Shown here piece after piece: positions 53,451 to 63,110 of a stretch of DNA of 64,000 nt. Made by a program: the position numbers and the translations under genes. The stretch covers positions 372,001 through 436,000 of the forward strand of contig JAHDVF020000074.1 in assembly GCA_022606425.2 (NCBI GenBank). The letters are read 5' to 3'. The stretch comes from Lepidostoma basale (Eukaryota > Arthropoda > Insecta > Trichoptera > Lepidostomatidae). Position 1 is the stretch's first letter. The number at the start of each line of letters is the position of its first letter. The notes under the pieces were generated by a model, which was not told the DNA's origin, did no database searches, and saw nothing but the letters and a program-made list of their open reading frames with translations.

Positions 53451-54604
53451 GTTTTTGTTATTTAATTTAAAAGTTGTCTTTTATATAAAGAAAAAAATCT
53501 TTAGTATCATTTACGTGCATAGTTATCACAACATTTTAAAATGATGTTTGATTAATATATTATATTTACAGTATCTCCAATACTTTGAATTGCACTTAAA
53601 AATGCACGATTTTGGACCATTATTTTATTAAAATTTATAATGTGATTAAGTTGAAAATAATGTTTTTTTAAATGACTTAAAACTAAACAATAATATTTTA
53701 ATAGGTAACAGATGCATTTTAATATGATATCTACAGATAAAATGGCGTAATACACGACAACTAATAAACACAACATTTATTAAATTTTATTTATGTTTAA
53801 CATATTTTAAACGCAATATCATTAACACCTGTTTATTTTACCTGTTTTCACACACATCGTTTTTTACAGAAAATACATTTTGATACACTAAATTTAACAT
53901 GTTTACGACAATGTTTAATTTATCAAAATACATTTTTCAATGTTTAGTATTTAATACAACTTTTCTTTTTAATCAAATTTTATCACAAATATTTTATTAG
54001 CACATTCCCGAAATGTTATCGATATTCTGAATATGTCGATAAAATAATGATGTCAACCGGTTAATAATTCGATTATGTTTTACGACGGGACATCTCTAAC
54101 CGCTATTGGCAATAAAAGGTCTCAATGTGTAAAATGTAAATTAAATGTTGTTCACGTCTGTACGGCGAACATAAAAAAGGTCTTCAAGTCGTAAAATAGA
54201 GAAGTAATCGCGACTCTACGGGCACGTAGGTACCTGGGGTTGTTTACTGCGCTATTTCAATTAAATTTTAACGAGATCTTGAGAAAGGTTAGAACATCGA
54301 TCGCCGCATTCGTGTCCATTCAGTTCATGCGTTTTCTTTTAATGTTAACTGACTTTCCCCTTCAATAAAATTCACTGAACGAAATCTAAACCTGGAAATA
54401 AATTCTTTGGATTCGACTGTTCACTTTTATCCCTTTGTAAAGAAAATAAAGCAATAAGTGATTTTAAATGCTGAACTCTTTATTTTTAAATCAAATGCAT
54501 TCTATAATTCCATTAAAATTTTATTCCACAAAAATATCAGAACAATATATTTAAATCTAGATATATTCTAGGATAAAATAATGAAATATGGTTATTCAAG
54601 AGAA
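53451..54604. other. AT-rich stretch without recognised features
   Basis: A GC-richer piece at about 54040-54320 (GACGGGACATCTCTAACCGC) may be a transposon end, but no second end is seen. Confidence 0.4.
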
Positions 54605-54965
54605 ACAAACAAACAAACAAACCATCACGCCGTTTCCCCCCAGGGGTAGGCAGAGAGAATGGACCGCCACACTACTCTATCTTGGCAAACCTCTCTAGCT
54701 TCCTCCACATTCATACAACGAGTCACACACGCACGTCGATTCCTCAGACTTCTAACATGACCAATCATTAAAATTTGATTAATTTGGTCATGCCATGTTT
54801 TCCTCGGTCTGCCTCGACTTCGTACCCCATTTACATCATTAACGTATATTTCCTTAACCATTCTTTCTCCATCCATGCGTTCCATATGTCCGAACCAACG
54901 CAGCCATCCTTTCATAATTTTGTTCATTATACCTTCTTCCGCTCTACATTTCTTTTTTATATCTA
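54605..54965 (-). mobile_element. Family A LINE 3' end (A17)
   Basis: A 100-codon open minus-strand frame (54927-54625) encodes RWFGHMERMDGERMVKE, GRPRKTWHDQINQIL, RNRRACVTRCMNVEEA and CQDRVVWRSILSAYPWGE. The tail is of the TTTG type, unlike most copies. 5' truncated. One of the youngest copies. Confidence 0.86.
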
Positions 54966-55169
54966 TTAGAGAATTTTATCATAACTAATGTTTAATGTGT
55001 AACAAATTTCTTTTGAAATAAAAGTCATGTGATTAAAACAACAATGTGTATAATCTTCAAGCCCTGGAATTATGTAAAAAACCTTAATCAATTACTAATA
55101 GTTAGAGATATTGTTTAATCATATGTATATCTTATAGTAGATGTTTCAATTTAAAATTATTATTTTTGT
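54966..55169. other. AT-rich stretch without recognised features
   Basis: Nothing supported. Confidence 0.5.
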
Positions 55170-55174
55170 TTTGT

Positions 55175-55214
55175 GACCCTAATGATGCTTCGACGGGAGT
55201 GAAACCGGTTGGTT
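55175..55214 (+). ncRNA. Hammerhead ribozyme candidate, F6 family
   Basis: GACC (55175-55178) pairs with GGTT (55211-55214) as a 4-bp stem I directly beside the core. Box CTAATGA at 55179-55185 (G5 to A), extra T, stem II GCTTC/GGAGT (5 pairs including G-U), GAAA at 55201-55204, self-complementary CCGG, triplet GTT. Stem geometry is complete; the single G5 change is the only core defect. Confidence 0.62.
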
Positions 55215-55225
55215 CAAGAAAACAA

Positions 55226-55609
55226 AATAAAGGAGTGTAAAAACATAGAACACAAGTTTTATATCATATATTATTTTTAATAATGCCACACTAAAAATTA
55301 AGTATTTAACACGAATATTTCGATTTTATTTATTTATTTACTTTGTTTTGAAGAACTAATCTGGTTTATTTAAAGAATCTTTACTCGATTTAAATAATTA
55401 GAATTAAACGTGTTAAATTTTCGAAACTTTTTAAAACACCAAACATTTAAAATATCTATGTTGTTATTTGAAATTCATGTCGAATTTCATTGATAATAAT
55501 GAAAATTGAAAAACAGTAATTACACATTTCTTTAAAGTTCATATTTAGTTTAATACCAACGATTTTAACACCATCATCAAGCCAGTGGTGACAAATTGTT
55601 CTTAATCGT
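55226..55609. other. AT-rich stretch without recognised features
   Basis: Nothing supported. Confidence 0.5.
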
Positions 55610-56010
55610 GGACAATGACTCTAAAAGAACAAAAAAGAATCTACTGGTTTGAGAATATTATACTGAGAATGATCCTGAACCCAAAACCGGTGTAACAGCG
55701 AGAAGTTGAAGGCAAAGAACCAACCAAGAGATCCGTACGATGACCTAGCAGCCCCTCATAGCGAGCACCGTGAGAGCCAGTCGCCGCGCCGGTACCATGG
55801 ATTGGCACGTATGCCAAGCCGGAGAGACCAGAGCAATCAAGACCCTATATGCGTCTTGACCGACTACAGTAAGACCTCTAGGAAGGCCTAGACAACGTCT
55901 AATGGATAATGTTCTAGCTGATCTGGTTAGGTTGGGCGAATCGGACTGCTGGAAGCAAAAGGCGGGAGATCAAGGGGCTTGAAAGAAAATCATCAAGGAG
56001 ACTAAAACTC
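55610..56010 (+). mobile_element. LINE 3' end fragment (family G)
   Basis: Across frames it reads YHGLARMPSRRDQ, GRPRQRLMDNVLADLVRLGE and SDCWKQKAGDQGA-KKIIKE. The last block (GRPRQRW.DNV..DL..LG... W...A.DR..W) is a LINE C-terminal signature of a family seen only here. Frameshifted and non-functional. Confidence 0.75.
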
Positions 56011-56699
56011 TTCAAAAGTTTAATTCCACTAAGGTTTATGGCTTCGACCGACTTCGACAGCTCGCTTCCATTTTCTTTATTCAAACATAAGTTTCATAGT
56101 AGTGACTTATGCATAAAAATCTTATGATGTACGCAATTTGATTTTGTTATATTAATAAATTTATAACATAAAAATATTCTCAACCCTAAAATAATAAAAC
56201 CGTGAAATATAAATTTTATGAGGCCTAATTGACCGTGTGTAGGTAAGCCCGAAGTATAAAGGGATACATTTTACCGCCTTAGCCTTAGAAACAACCCTTA
56301 AAAGTTGAACTCTAACGATCTTCATTTAACCCCAATCACCGCAGGAAACAAAAACACTCATTAAATAGATTCCTGAAAAGTTGGCACGCATAACGGCGAG
56401 GAAGACGTCAGCCGTGGAGGCAGCGGTGGGGTGGTTGGGATCTTTGCTAAATCGCTTAAATATTTTTTTATTAAGAAAAACAAAACAAAGAAACTCTACT
56501 TTTTATGTTAGGAACTTTGAGGCTTGGCTATAATCTGTGTAGTATAAATATACGTTAGAAATTTTCAGATAATTTCCAATTAGTATTTCGAAAATTTAAA
56601 AAACGTTTATGCCAGACAAATTTTACACGTTTACATTATTTATAAAATATGTTTTACACTATAAAACTAACTTTAAGTAGATTTGATCTTTAAAATAAA
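56011..56699. other. Stretch without recognised features
   Basis: Nothing supported; a GC-richer piece at about 56380-56440. Confidence 0.45.
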
Positions 56700-56960
56700 T
56701 AAAAATAGTTCATCGTTTTGACTGAAACAATATAATACTTCAACATTATTAACTGTTAAAATTTAAACCATAGTTATGATATCAAAAAAAAATTGCCACG
56801 ACAGCTGTTTTGCCAACCGATGGTGTCATCTTCAATGATGATAGTGATGACGATGATGATTATGATGCCAACATCGGATGGCGATACAGCTGTCGCGACA
56901 AAATAATAAAAATTGTAATACTCGTATTATAACAGTGTTTTAAATTTTAACATTTAATAA
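56700..56960. repeat. F1 element with paired, decayed hammerhead arms and GAT expansion
   Basis: The left (minus) arm reads GGTTGGCAAAACAGCTGTCG. The right (plus) arm reads TTATGA, TGCCAAC...GGATGGC, GATA, CAGCTGTC, GCGACA. Between them a GAT-type run (56836-56868) has apparently grown from the CTGATGATG box region. Both GAAA boxes are mutated. Confidence 0.6.
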
Positions 56961-57130
56961 TTATATAAAAATTCTCTGCTCGACGACAATAGAAGATGGT
57001 TATTTATTTAAATATATGATAACAAGAGAAAAATTGTTCGACCTTGCACAAATATTAGAAAATAAATGCAAGTTTTTTTGGACGTGTTTGTACAATATTT
57101 GTTCAGTTTGTACAATTATCCTGTAACCTA

Positions 57131-57309
57131 GGAAGTCTAAAAACCATCCCGTATTTCCAACAAGTCAAAAATGATCTAGAGAGAGCTCAAATAAGTTCAA
57201 TGGATGACATGAGATTATTCAGAAGGCAAACTGGAAAACTTATCCAAACTAATTATGAAGAGGGAATTTATTCCTTTTCAAGTTTACGAAAAAACGGAAA
57301 CTACTCTTG
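57131..57309 (+). CDS. Candidate terminal exon of an unidentified host gene
   Basis: Immediately after an AG at 57130-57131, preceded by T-rich sequence, a frame of 59 codons reads SLKTIPYFQQVKNDLERAQI, then SSMDDMRLFRRQTGKLIQTN and YEEGIYSFSSLRKNGNYS, ending at a TGA (57307-57309). The composition is protein-like and unlike the surrounding AT-rich noise, and there is no LINE or transposase resemblance. I recognise no domain. It could equally be a chance frame or part of an unknown element; no partner exon was found. Confidence 0.3.
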
Positions 57310-57339
57310 AATTATACATGTATTTTTTAAAACAATTTT

Positions 57340-57800
57340 TCTTCTGTTCTAGTTGATAACTCTTTCGGATTGACACTTGTGCTATATCTGTAATATTTTA
57401 TTGATATCTCTTAATTCTTGTACATTTTAATTATCATTGTTCTTTTGTGCTATTTGATAACTCTTTCGGATTAACACTTCTGCTATATATGTAATATTTT
57501 ATTGAAATCTATTGATTATTGTACTTTCTTATTATCATTGTTCCTTTGTGCTATTTTATAACTCTTTCAGATTGACACTTGTGCTATATCTATAATATTT
57601 TATTGGTATCTCTTAATAATTGTACTTTTTACTATCATTGTTCCTTAGTGCTATTTGATAACTCTTTCGAATTGACACTTGTACTATCTGTTTTTTATCA
57701 CTAAATACGTGAACATTCTCATCATCATTTTTCCTTTGTACTGTTTGCTAACTCTTTCCGTTTTACGCGTGTACTATATCTTTATTATATTTTTACTAAA
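57340..57800. repeat. Tandem array, about 100-bp unit, about 4.5 copies
   Basis: The block TTTGATAACTCTTTCGGATT recurs at about 57350, 57452, 57553, 57653 and 57743 (spacing 101, 101, 100, 90), with TGCTATATCTGTAATATTTT and TTATCATTGTTCCTTTGTGC in each unit. The last unit is diverged. No coding sequence. It begins right after the candidate exon. Confidence 0.9.
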
Positions 57801-58699
57801 TATGAGTCAAAATGTAAAAACAGAGGTACTGAAAAAATGTATTCGTATTAAAAACAGGGCGCATCAATCGTGCGTAGTAAAAAAAATAATTCTATCAAAT
57901 ACATCAGAACCGAACCCTATTGGAACACTCTGATACAAAATGAGGAATTATCTCCGCCGTGTTGGGCAAAAAGTACTGCTAATAAAGATATTATCAAATT
58001 TTATTAGGTCATTCTATCTTAAAAGTGAACCAATTATTTTTTCACGAAAAAGCAATCGCCTCCCCCCTTCAAGTATTCCAGTCGTGGATTTTTATGATAC
58101 AATAAACATTCTTTTTTCTCCCACATTTTCCCAAATGACTCGTACCCTTGGTTACGTCACTCGGGTATAAAATTTGTTCTTCCCTTTACCTTTTCCGTTT
58201 TACGCCTCCGAGAGCATTGGTAAACCGTTCTCCAAAATTAAGATTAAAATTTGATTTCGCCATTTTGAAATGTTAAAAGCGCAGGTATCCTAATCCACGC
58301 CCTTCATCTGGATTTCTCTCCGGAACCGGCTCACTAAAGGGAAGCATATGTCATTATTAATTTAACTCAAAGTGAAATAGTCCTAACGTATGTAAAGCTC
58401 ACTTCGGGGCCGAAATTTGTTACGTTTGATGTAAAATGTACGAATTATTAAAAGTTTGGATCAAATCTCACATTATTCACAATTTCACAGTAAACGTATA
58501 TGTGTTTTAACTCTGGTTATTTTTATACAAAGTTTAGTCATTAACGCCATTATTTCATTAAGATGATTTTTAAATTATTTAAAAATTAGTTTTTTTCATT
58601 ATTCCGTATATTTTTAAAAGCATGTTGAGAAGTTTTAATACCTTCTCTATTTACTGTTGAATTAACAATTCTGTTATCATTTTTTAAAAAAATACTATT
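57801..58699. other. Stretch without recognised features
   Basis: Two short frames (57679-57933 and 57940-58170) have no family resemblance. A GC-richer unique patch lies at about 58180-58340. Confidence 0.45.
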
Positions 58700-58850
58700 C
58701 ACTTTTTGAAAATGTCACAACAGTTGTTTCGCCAGCCAGGTTCAGTTGTTTATAACACCCGATGATTCCAAGATCGGTTGGCAAAAGTAGTTATGTAAGC
58801 TGTCGAAGTATAACAGTGTTTCGGCCATAATACTCGTATTAGACTATCTT
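58700..58850. repeat. F1 element, decayed paired hammerhead arms
   Basis: The minus arm reads GGCTGGCGAAACAACTGTTGTGAC. The plus arm has box CCGATGA (58759-58765), T, TCCAA...TTGG, AAAA. The F1 flank AACAGTGTTTCGGCCATAAT follows at 58810. Confidence 0.55.
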
Positions 58851-58954
58851 CTCTATGAAAAGAAAATATATATATATATCATACTTTATATACGAGTATA
58901 AGCAGTGTGAATGTGAAAGAATGTCGACGAAGACCGAGAAAAATGTAACTGCAA

Positions 58955-59110
58955 AGACTCTCTGAAGGGGTAGGCAGAAATAACTTTTCTTTCTTGACAT
59001 ACTTATCTCGATTCCTCAACATGCATACATCATGCCATGACTTCTTACGTGGCCAATAATCAGTATTTGATTTATTTAATCGTGCCACGTTTAATAGTAT
59101 TTTTAATAAT
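58955..59110 (-). mobile_element. Family A LINE 3' end fragment (A18)
   Basis: AAGGGGTAGGCAGAAATAAC, CTTACGTGGCCAATAATCAG and ATCGTGCCACGTTT match the family terminus up to the WHDQIN region. No simple-repeat tail is visible. Confidence 0.65.
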
Positions 59111-59439
59111 TTATATTTTGAATAATATTTTTTTTTAGAAACGAGAGAAATCATCTTTGAGTCGGCCACAGAAAATCAACGCTCAGAAAAATTATTACAG
59201 AACAATTCTTATTTTCTAGTATTGAGACATAAATTTCTTTAACTGTTTATTTAAATTAATATACCAATAACTGAACAAATATTTTAGTAACAAAAATATT
59301 GTATTTATGAAAAACTAGAATATTTGTATACCATAATATTCACACTAACATACAATATAAAAACAAACATTTAATTTGTTGTTATAGTGATTCACTTTTG
59401 GCTAGACCCCAGAATATCGTTTATCTATTTAAAATTATT
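59111..59439. other. AT-rich stretch without recognised features
   Basis: Nothing supported. Confidence 0.5.
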
Positions 59440-59600
59440 GTTTATTTCTATTTTTCTTTTTTATACACTTTGTATATACAACACTTATATAAATAAATAA
59501 ATAAATATTATATAGACATGTTTCGGACAAACAGTCCTTCTTCAGTAAAGATTTATTTTTAAAAATATAATAAAAAAATATTGTTACTAAAATGTACATT
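59440..59600 (-). repeat. F3 element half
   Basis: The outer arm TTTCTATTTTTCTTTTTTAT and GTATATACAACACTTATAT are identical in order to the left arm at 19908. One minus-strand hammerhead-like motif; the inverted partner is absent. Confidence 0.7.
59507..59560 (-). ncRNA. Hammerhead ribozyme candidate, F3 family, consensus core
   Basis: Minus strand: AAATAAATCTTTA, box CTGAAGA (59545-59539, fits CUGANGA), extra A, stem II GGAC/GTCC, GAAA (59524-59521), self-complementary CATG, GTC (59517-59515), then TATATAATATTTATTT. Stem I has A-U and U-A beside the core, a small internal loop, and an 8-bp distal helix AAATAAAT/ATTTATTT, a typical bipartite type I stem I. All core positions match consensus. 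Confidence 0.74.
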
Positions 59601-60789
59601 CAAACTTTTGAGGTTAGTTTTTCCTCAGCTATTAGAGTAAATCTCCATTAACTGGTTTGTTAGTATGTGAAATTTGTTTTAATGTTATCAGTAAACATTG
59701 ACTACCGTACATTAGTGTAATAGCGTGGGTACTCGCCTAATTGAACAGAAATACATAAAACACAACGACTTCTGAAAAACAAATCCCACTGAGAAAAGTG
59801 AATACCAAGTTGCCTAATTTGGCTGCTAATAGCACATTAGAATTCGGCGTCCAGTCGAAGGGCCCAAGTTTGTCAGGGCCCCGTCCTGTCGTCGCCTTCT
59901 TATCGCCCTTGTTGGCAGTAATTCGGAAAGTTTCCCTCCGACCGAGCTCGCCCTGCGTGCGCATTGTGGTAGGGCATTATATCAATGTTCAGCGGGCTTG
60001 TTTCACCGACAATCTCACAATTAACGCAATCGATGCTCTAAATATATAACGCGCGCGAATGCCGTGCTTTTTGAAGTTTTCGCCGGTCAAAATAGCCGCT
60101 TTGCAACTTGTTAGAGTGTAAACCAGCCGAGTGTTTTTATTTCTTGGAACATGAATTATGGTACCGGTAGGGGTGGTATTTCCCACATGCTAGCTGATTT
60201 AAACGATAGCACATTACACGTTACATTCATTGAATTTGTGAGTCGGAACATGGAATAAATATTATTGTGTCACTGTCTGCGTTGTGTTGTACGATGGATA
60301 TGAAATATCGCGAAACGAAATCAAAGTGTTTCGTGCAAACGTAGCTTATAAATTGAGACAATAAATTTTGGCGGGTTGCGCCTAATCTAACCTACTCCCA
60401 ATGCTGTGACTAATTTTAAACACGCACCGAAATGATTCAAAAATGGAATACTTTTGTTGTATCCATTTCGCTTTTTCTTTTATTAGGTTAATGAAATGCA
60501 TCCCCGTTTTTGTTTGCTCCCGAGTCCTTTGACAGTTTTTCACGTTAATAAAAATTCAATCTTTCATTTACATAATATCTCCAACGTAAATCGTAAATGA
60601 CAAATTTTATTGCGGGCGAAAATAAACAAAATTGATCACGAATTCAATTTAGCAAATTTACAGAGATCAATGATTGCGTATATCTTATGTACCGTTAAAT
60701 CATGGCTTTGGTTCACCGCATTTCTCTTGGGCGTGCTGGCGACCAATAGTTTACAGATGAAAAGGGATGAACTCACACTTACCCATTTC
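59601..60789. other. Unique, partly GC-rich stretch; possible host non-coding sequence
   Basis: 59740-60180 is the longest GC-richer stretch here without transposon resemblance, with a plus-strand frame (59798-60049, 83 codons) and a minus-strand frame (59964-59737, 75 codons), neither recognised. It could contain conserved non-coding or exonic sequence of a host gene. Confidence 0.35.
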
Positions 60790-61062
60790 TAACTTACGTA
60801 CTAACCAACCATCTCCCTTAAGGAGTAAGCAGAAATAATAGACCCTCACACTGTTCATTCCTGATATACTTATTTTCAGTCATGCATGCACGCACGTCGA
60901 TTTCTCCGACTCCTGAAGTGGCCGACATTAAATATTTCATCAATATGATCGTGCCACGTTTTCTGCGGTCTTCCTCTATTTCTTATTCTGTTTACGTTCT
61001 TTACACATACTTTCTTTATCATTCTTTCATTCATTAATTATTTCCATGTGTCTTTACATTCT
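60790..61062 (-). mobile_element. Family A LINE 3' end fragment (A19)
   Basis: Tail AACTTACGTACTAACCAACC, AGTAAGCAGAAATAATAGAC, CGTGCCACGTTTTCTGCGGT. Truncated 5' exactly where the tail of A20 begins. Confidence 0.7.
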
Positions 61063-61470
61063 TTAAGAACTGACTAACTAACCGCCCTATCATCTAAGGG
61101 GTAGGCAGAAAGAATGGACCGCCACACTTTTCTTTCTTGACATACTTCTCTCGATTCATCAACATTCATACATCGTATCAAGCACGTACGTCGACTGTTC
61201 GACATTCAATATTTAGTTCCAATATTTCTAGTTCCGTTGACATCGTTAACATATACTTTTTTACTATTATTTATTAATGTATTCTTTCCATGTGTCCAAA
61301 CCATCTTAAATTTTTAAATAACACTTTCATTCGCAATGTATTAATTTCTTATATTTTAATTTGACACTATATCATACACAGATTTCCAAATATTCGTGAA
61401 AGAGATCTCATTTCTACTGAATTTATTCTACTTTCATCCTTCTTTTGACAGTTCAATTAAGTGAAGCGTA
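61063..61470 (-). mobile_element. Family A LINE 3' end, broken (A20)
   Basis: Tail AACTGACTAACTAACCGCCC, GGGTAGGCAGAAAGAATGGA, CCATGTGTCCAAACCATCTT (HMERM/WFGH region) and a CTACTTTCATCCTTCTTTTG end. Heavily decayed; abuts A19 head-to-tail, as A4/A5 do. Confidence 0.72.
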
Positions 61471-61612
61471 GAACAATATTTAACCTTTACATTATTTTGT
61501 TCAAACACTTTCATCCCCAATATAATCATTTCTAATAAATAATGAATAATTAATTATGAAAGGTCATTAGTTATATTATATATATTCAGTTAAATTCTAC
61601 TTGATGATATGT

Positions 61613-61655
61613 TATCGACCAGTTTCGGAAGCTAGATGCCATCTTCTGGTCTTAT
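61613..61655 (-). ncRNA. Hammerhead-like motif, F8 family
   Basis: Minus strand: box CAGAAGA (61648-61642, U4 to A), T, GGCA...TTCC weak stem II, GAAA (61626-61623), CTGG, GTC (61619-61617), GATAAC. Arm sequence is unlike the other families. Single copy, weak stems. Confidence 0.42.
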
Positions 61656-61849
61656 TGCGAGCTGCTAAAATCAGCATAGTCATAAAATAAAATGTAATTT
61701 ACTAAATATTTATAATTAGGAAACTTAATATTATTCATTATTTATAATGATATTCAAAAAAGAAATTTCAATTAACAACATCAATAATTCACTTATTATA
61801 TTAGATTTCCATTTACAATCTATTATATTTACTATTCAAATAGAAACAC

Positions 61850-62045
61850 CATTATATTTCATTCGAAATTGCCGTTTCGTAACATGAGTTGATTGTAACA
61901 CTTGACGATGCTTACATCGGTTAACGAAACAGCTTTTGCGACAATTTCGGAAGAATCGGTTTATTATTTATGAGTGTTTTTATTTAAACCGTTAATAATG
62001 TTGAAATATCAAAATGTTTTCGCCAAAACAGTGGTTTATCTAATA
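61850..62045. repeat. F1 element with paired hammerhead arms
   Basis: The plus motif has box TTGACGA (61902-61908), T, GCTTAC...GTTAAC, GAAA (61926-61929), CAGCTT, GCGACAATTTCG. The minus arm reads ACGAAACGGCAATTTCG. The F1 tail TAATGTTGAAATATCAAAAT and GCCAAAACAGTGG follow, as after 6340. Confidence 0.6.
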
Positions 62046-62153
62046 TATTTTATACAGATTTATTACACATTCGTCCATAAAATCTTATTTCTATGACATT
62101 TTTTATCTTGATGGTTGAGGTATTAGTTTTGTAAAACTCCATTATTAATTTAT

Positions 62154-62239
62154 AACACGATTGTTTAGTGGTTTTACTTGAATTATCTATACACTTAACG
62201 AAGCACATTATCCAAGTAAAACCAGTAAACAATCGTGTT
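62154..62239. repeat. Short foldback, about 28-bp arms
   Basis: AACACGATTGTTTAGTGGTT (62154) with its complement ending at 62239 and AAGTAAAACCA inside; one or two mismatches; loop about 30 nt. No hammerhead core. Confidence 0.75.
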
Positions 62240-62249
62240 TACTATTATT

Positions 62250-62330
62250 GACATTTATTCTACTTTCATCCTGCCGGTTTCACCATTCACTTCCATACAT
62301 AGACTTATTATATTATATAATTCTATGCAT
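62250..62330 (-). mobile_element. Family A LINE internal fragment
   Basis: TTCTACTTTCATCCTGCCGG and CACTTCCATACATAGAC match the YGSE..W...DESRIN region on the minus strand. Confidence 0.5.
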
Positions 62331-62939
62331 TGGTGTTTACAGCGTGTAAAGACTAAATAAATAGACAAATAGCATATTTAGAGGATACGTCCAAAGATCC
62401 AAGTAGCCGTGTACTCTCACATTTAGGGGGTTTCTCAATGAATTTATGCCGAAGCACATTCACCTGGCACTTGGCAATAAAGTTCAATTTTTTCCAAGAG
62501 CGACCGCTATTGTTCCCGATTCCCATGAGTGATCTCCGTACAAGCTCTGAAATTTATTGCCCCGCACGCGAGTCGCCTTTACCGCTCAATTTATAGTATT
62601 TTTATTCGTGTTTCAAACAAACATAAATTTCTAAATTTATTGCGTGCCCTGTTGTCTCTGTGTATGTGTGTTGTTATTGCGATAAACGCATACACTTACC
62701 AACTACTTCTGCTTTAATAAAACAGTGAGGTTCATCTGCGTATTTGTTATATCAACGTTTAGTGAAACGTGATTTCAAACTGCGAAAAAGTGTATAAATA
62801 AATGTTTTAAAATTTCTTCGCTATGTCGAAAAGGTGAATCATTTCAGGAATTTTTTAAACCTTGAAACATTGTTGTATTGTCTTTAATATCATTAAATAA
62901 ACATTTTCTTATCTTAACATAACTTTACAACCCGGTGGT
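62331..62939. other. Stretch without recognised features
   Basis: A unique GC-richer piece at about 62390-62590; no gene supported. Confidence 0.45.
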
Positions 62940-62945
62940 AAATAA

Positions 62946-63106
62946 TGCACATCGGGTTTTGGAAAGAGAGACCATAATCGGCTAACTTTGGCATTGTAGA
63001 TCATCGGCTCTCTTGGTGAAGTGTTAGCGCACCGTGCGACAGGGACAACATTCAACAATGATAGCCGATTATGGCCCACAGTCTCTTTCTTAAGCCCAAT
63101 GTGTAT
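62946..63106. repeat. Foldback element
   Basis: GGAAAGAGAGACCATAATCG (62961) and CGATTATGGCCCACAGTCTC (63066) are inverted, with outer CACATCGGG/CCCAATGTG pairing. Interior of about 80 bp is GC-richer. No hammerhead core. Confidence 0.7.
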
Positions 63107-63110
63107 AATT

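Noticed and set aside
57340..57800. Regularly spaced repeats considered as a CRISPR array
   Set aside because: Units are about 100 bp contiguous tandem repeats without unique spacers, and the sequence is animal-like.
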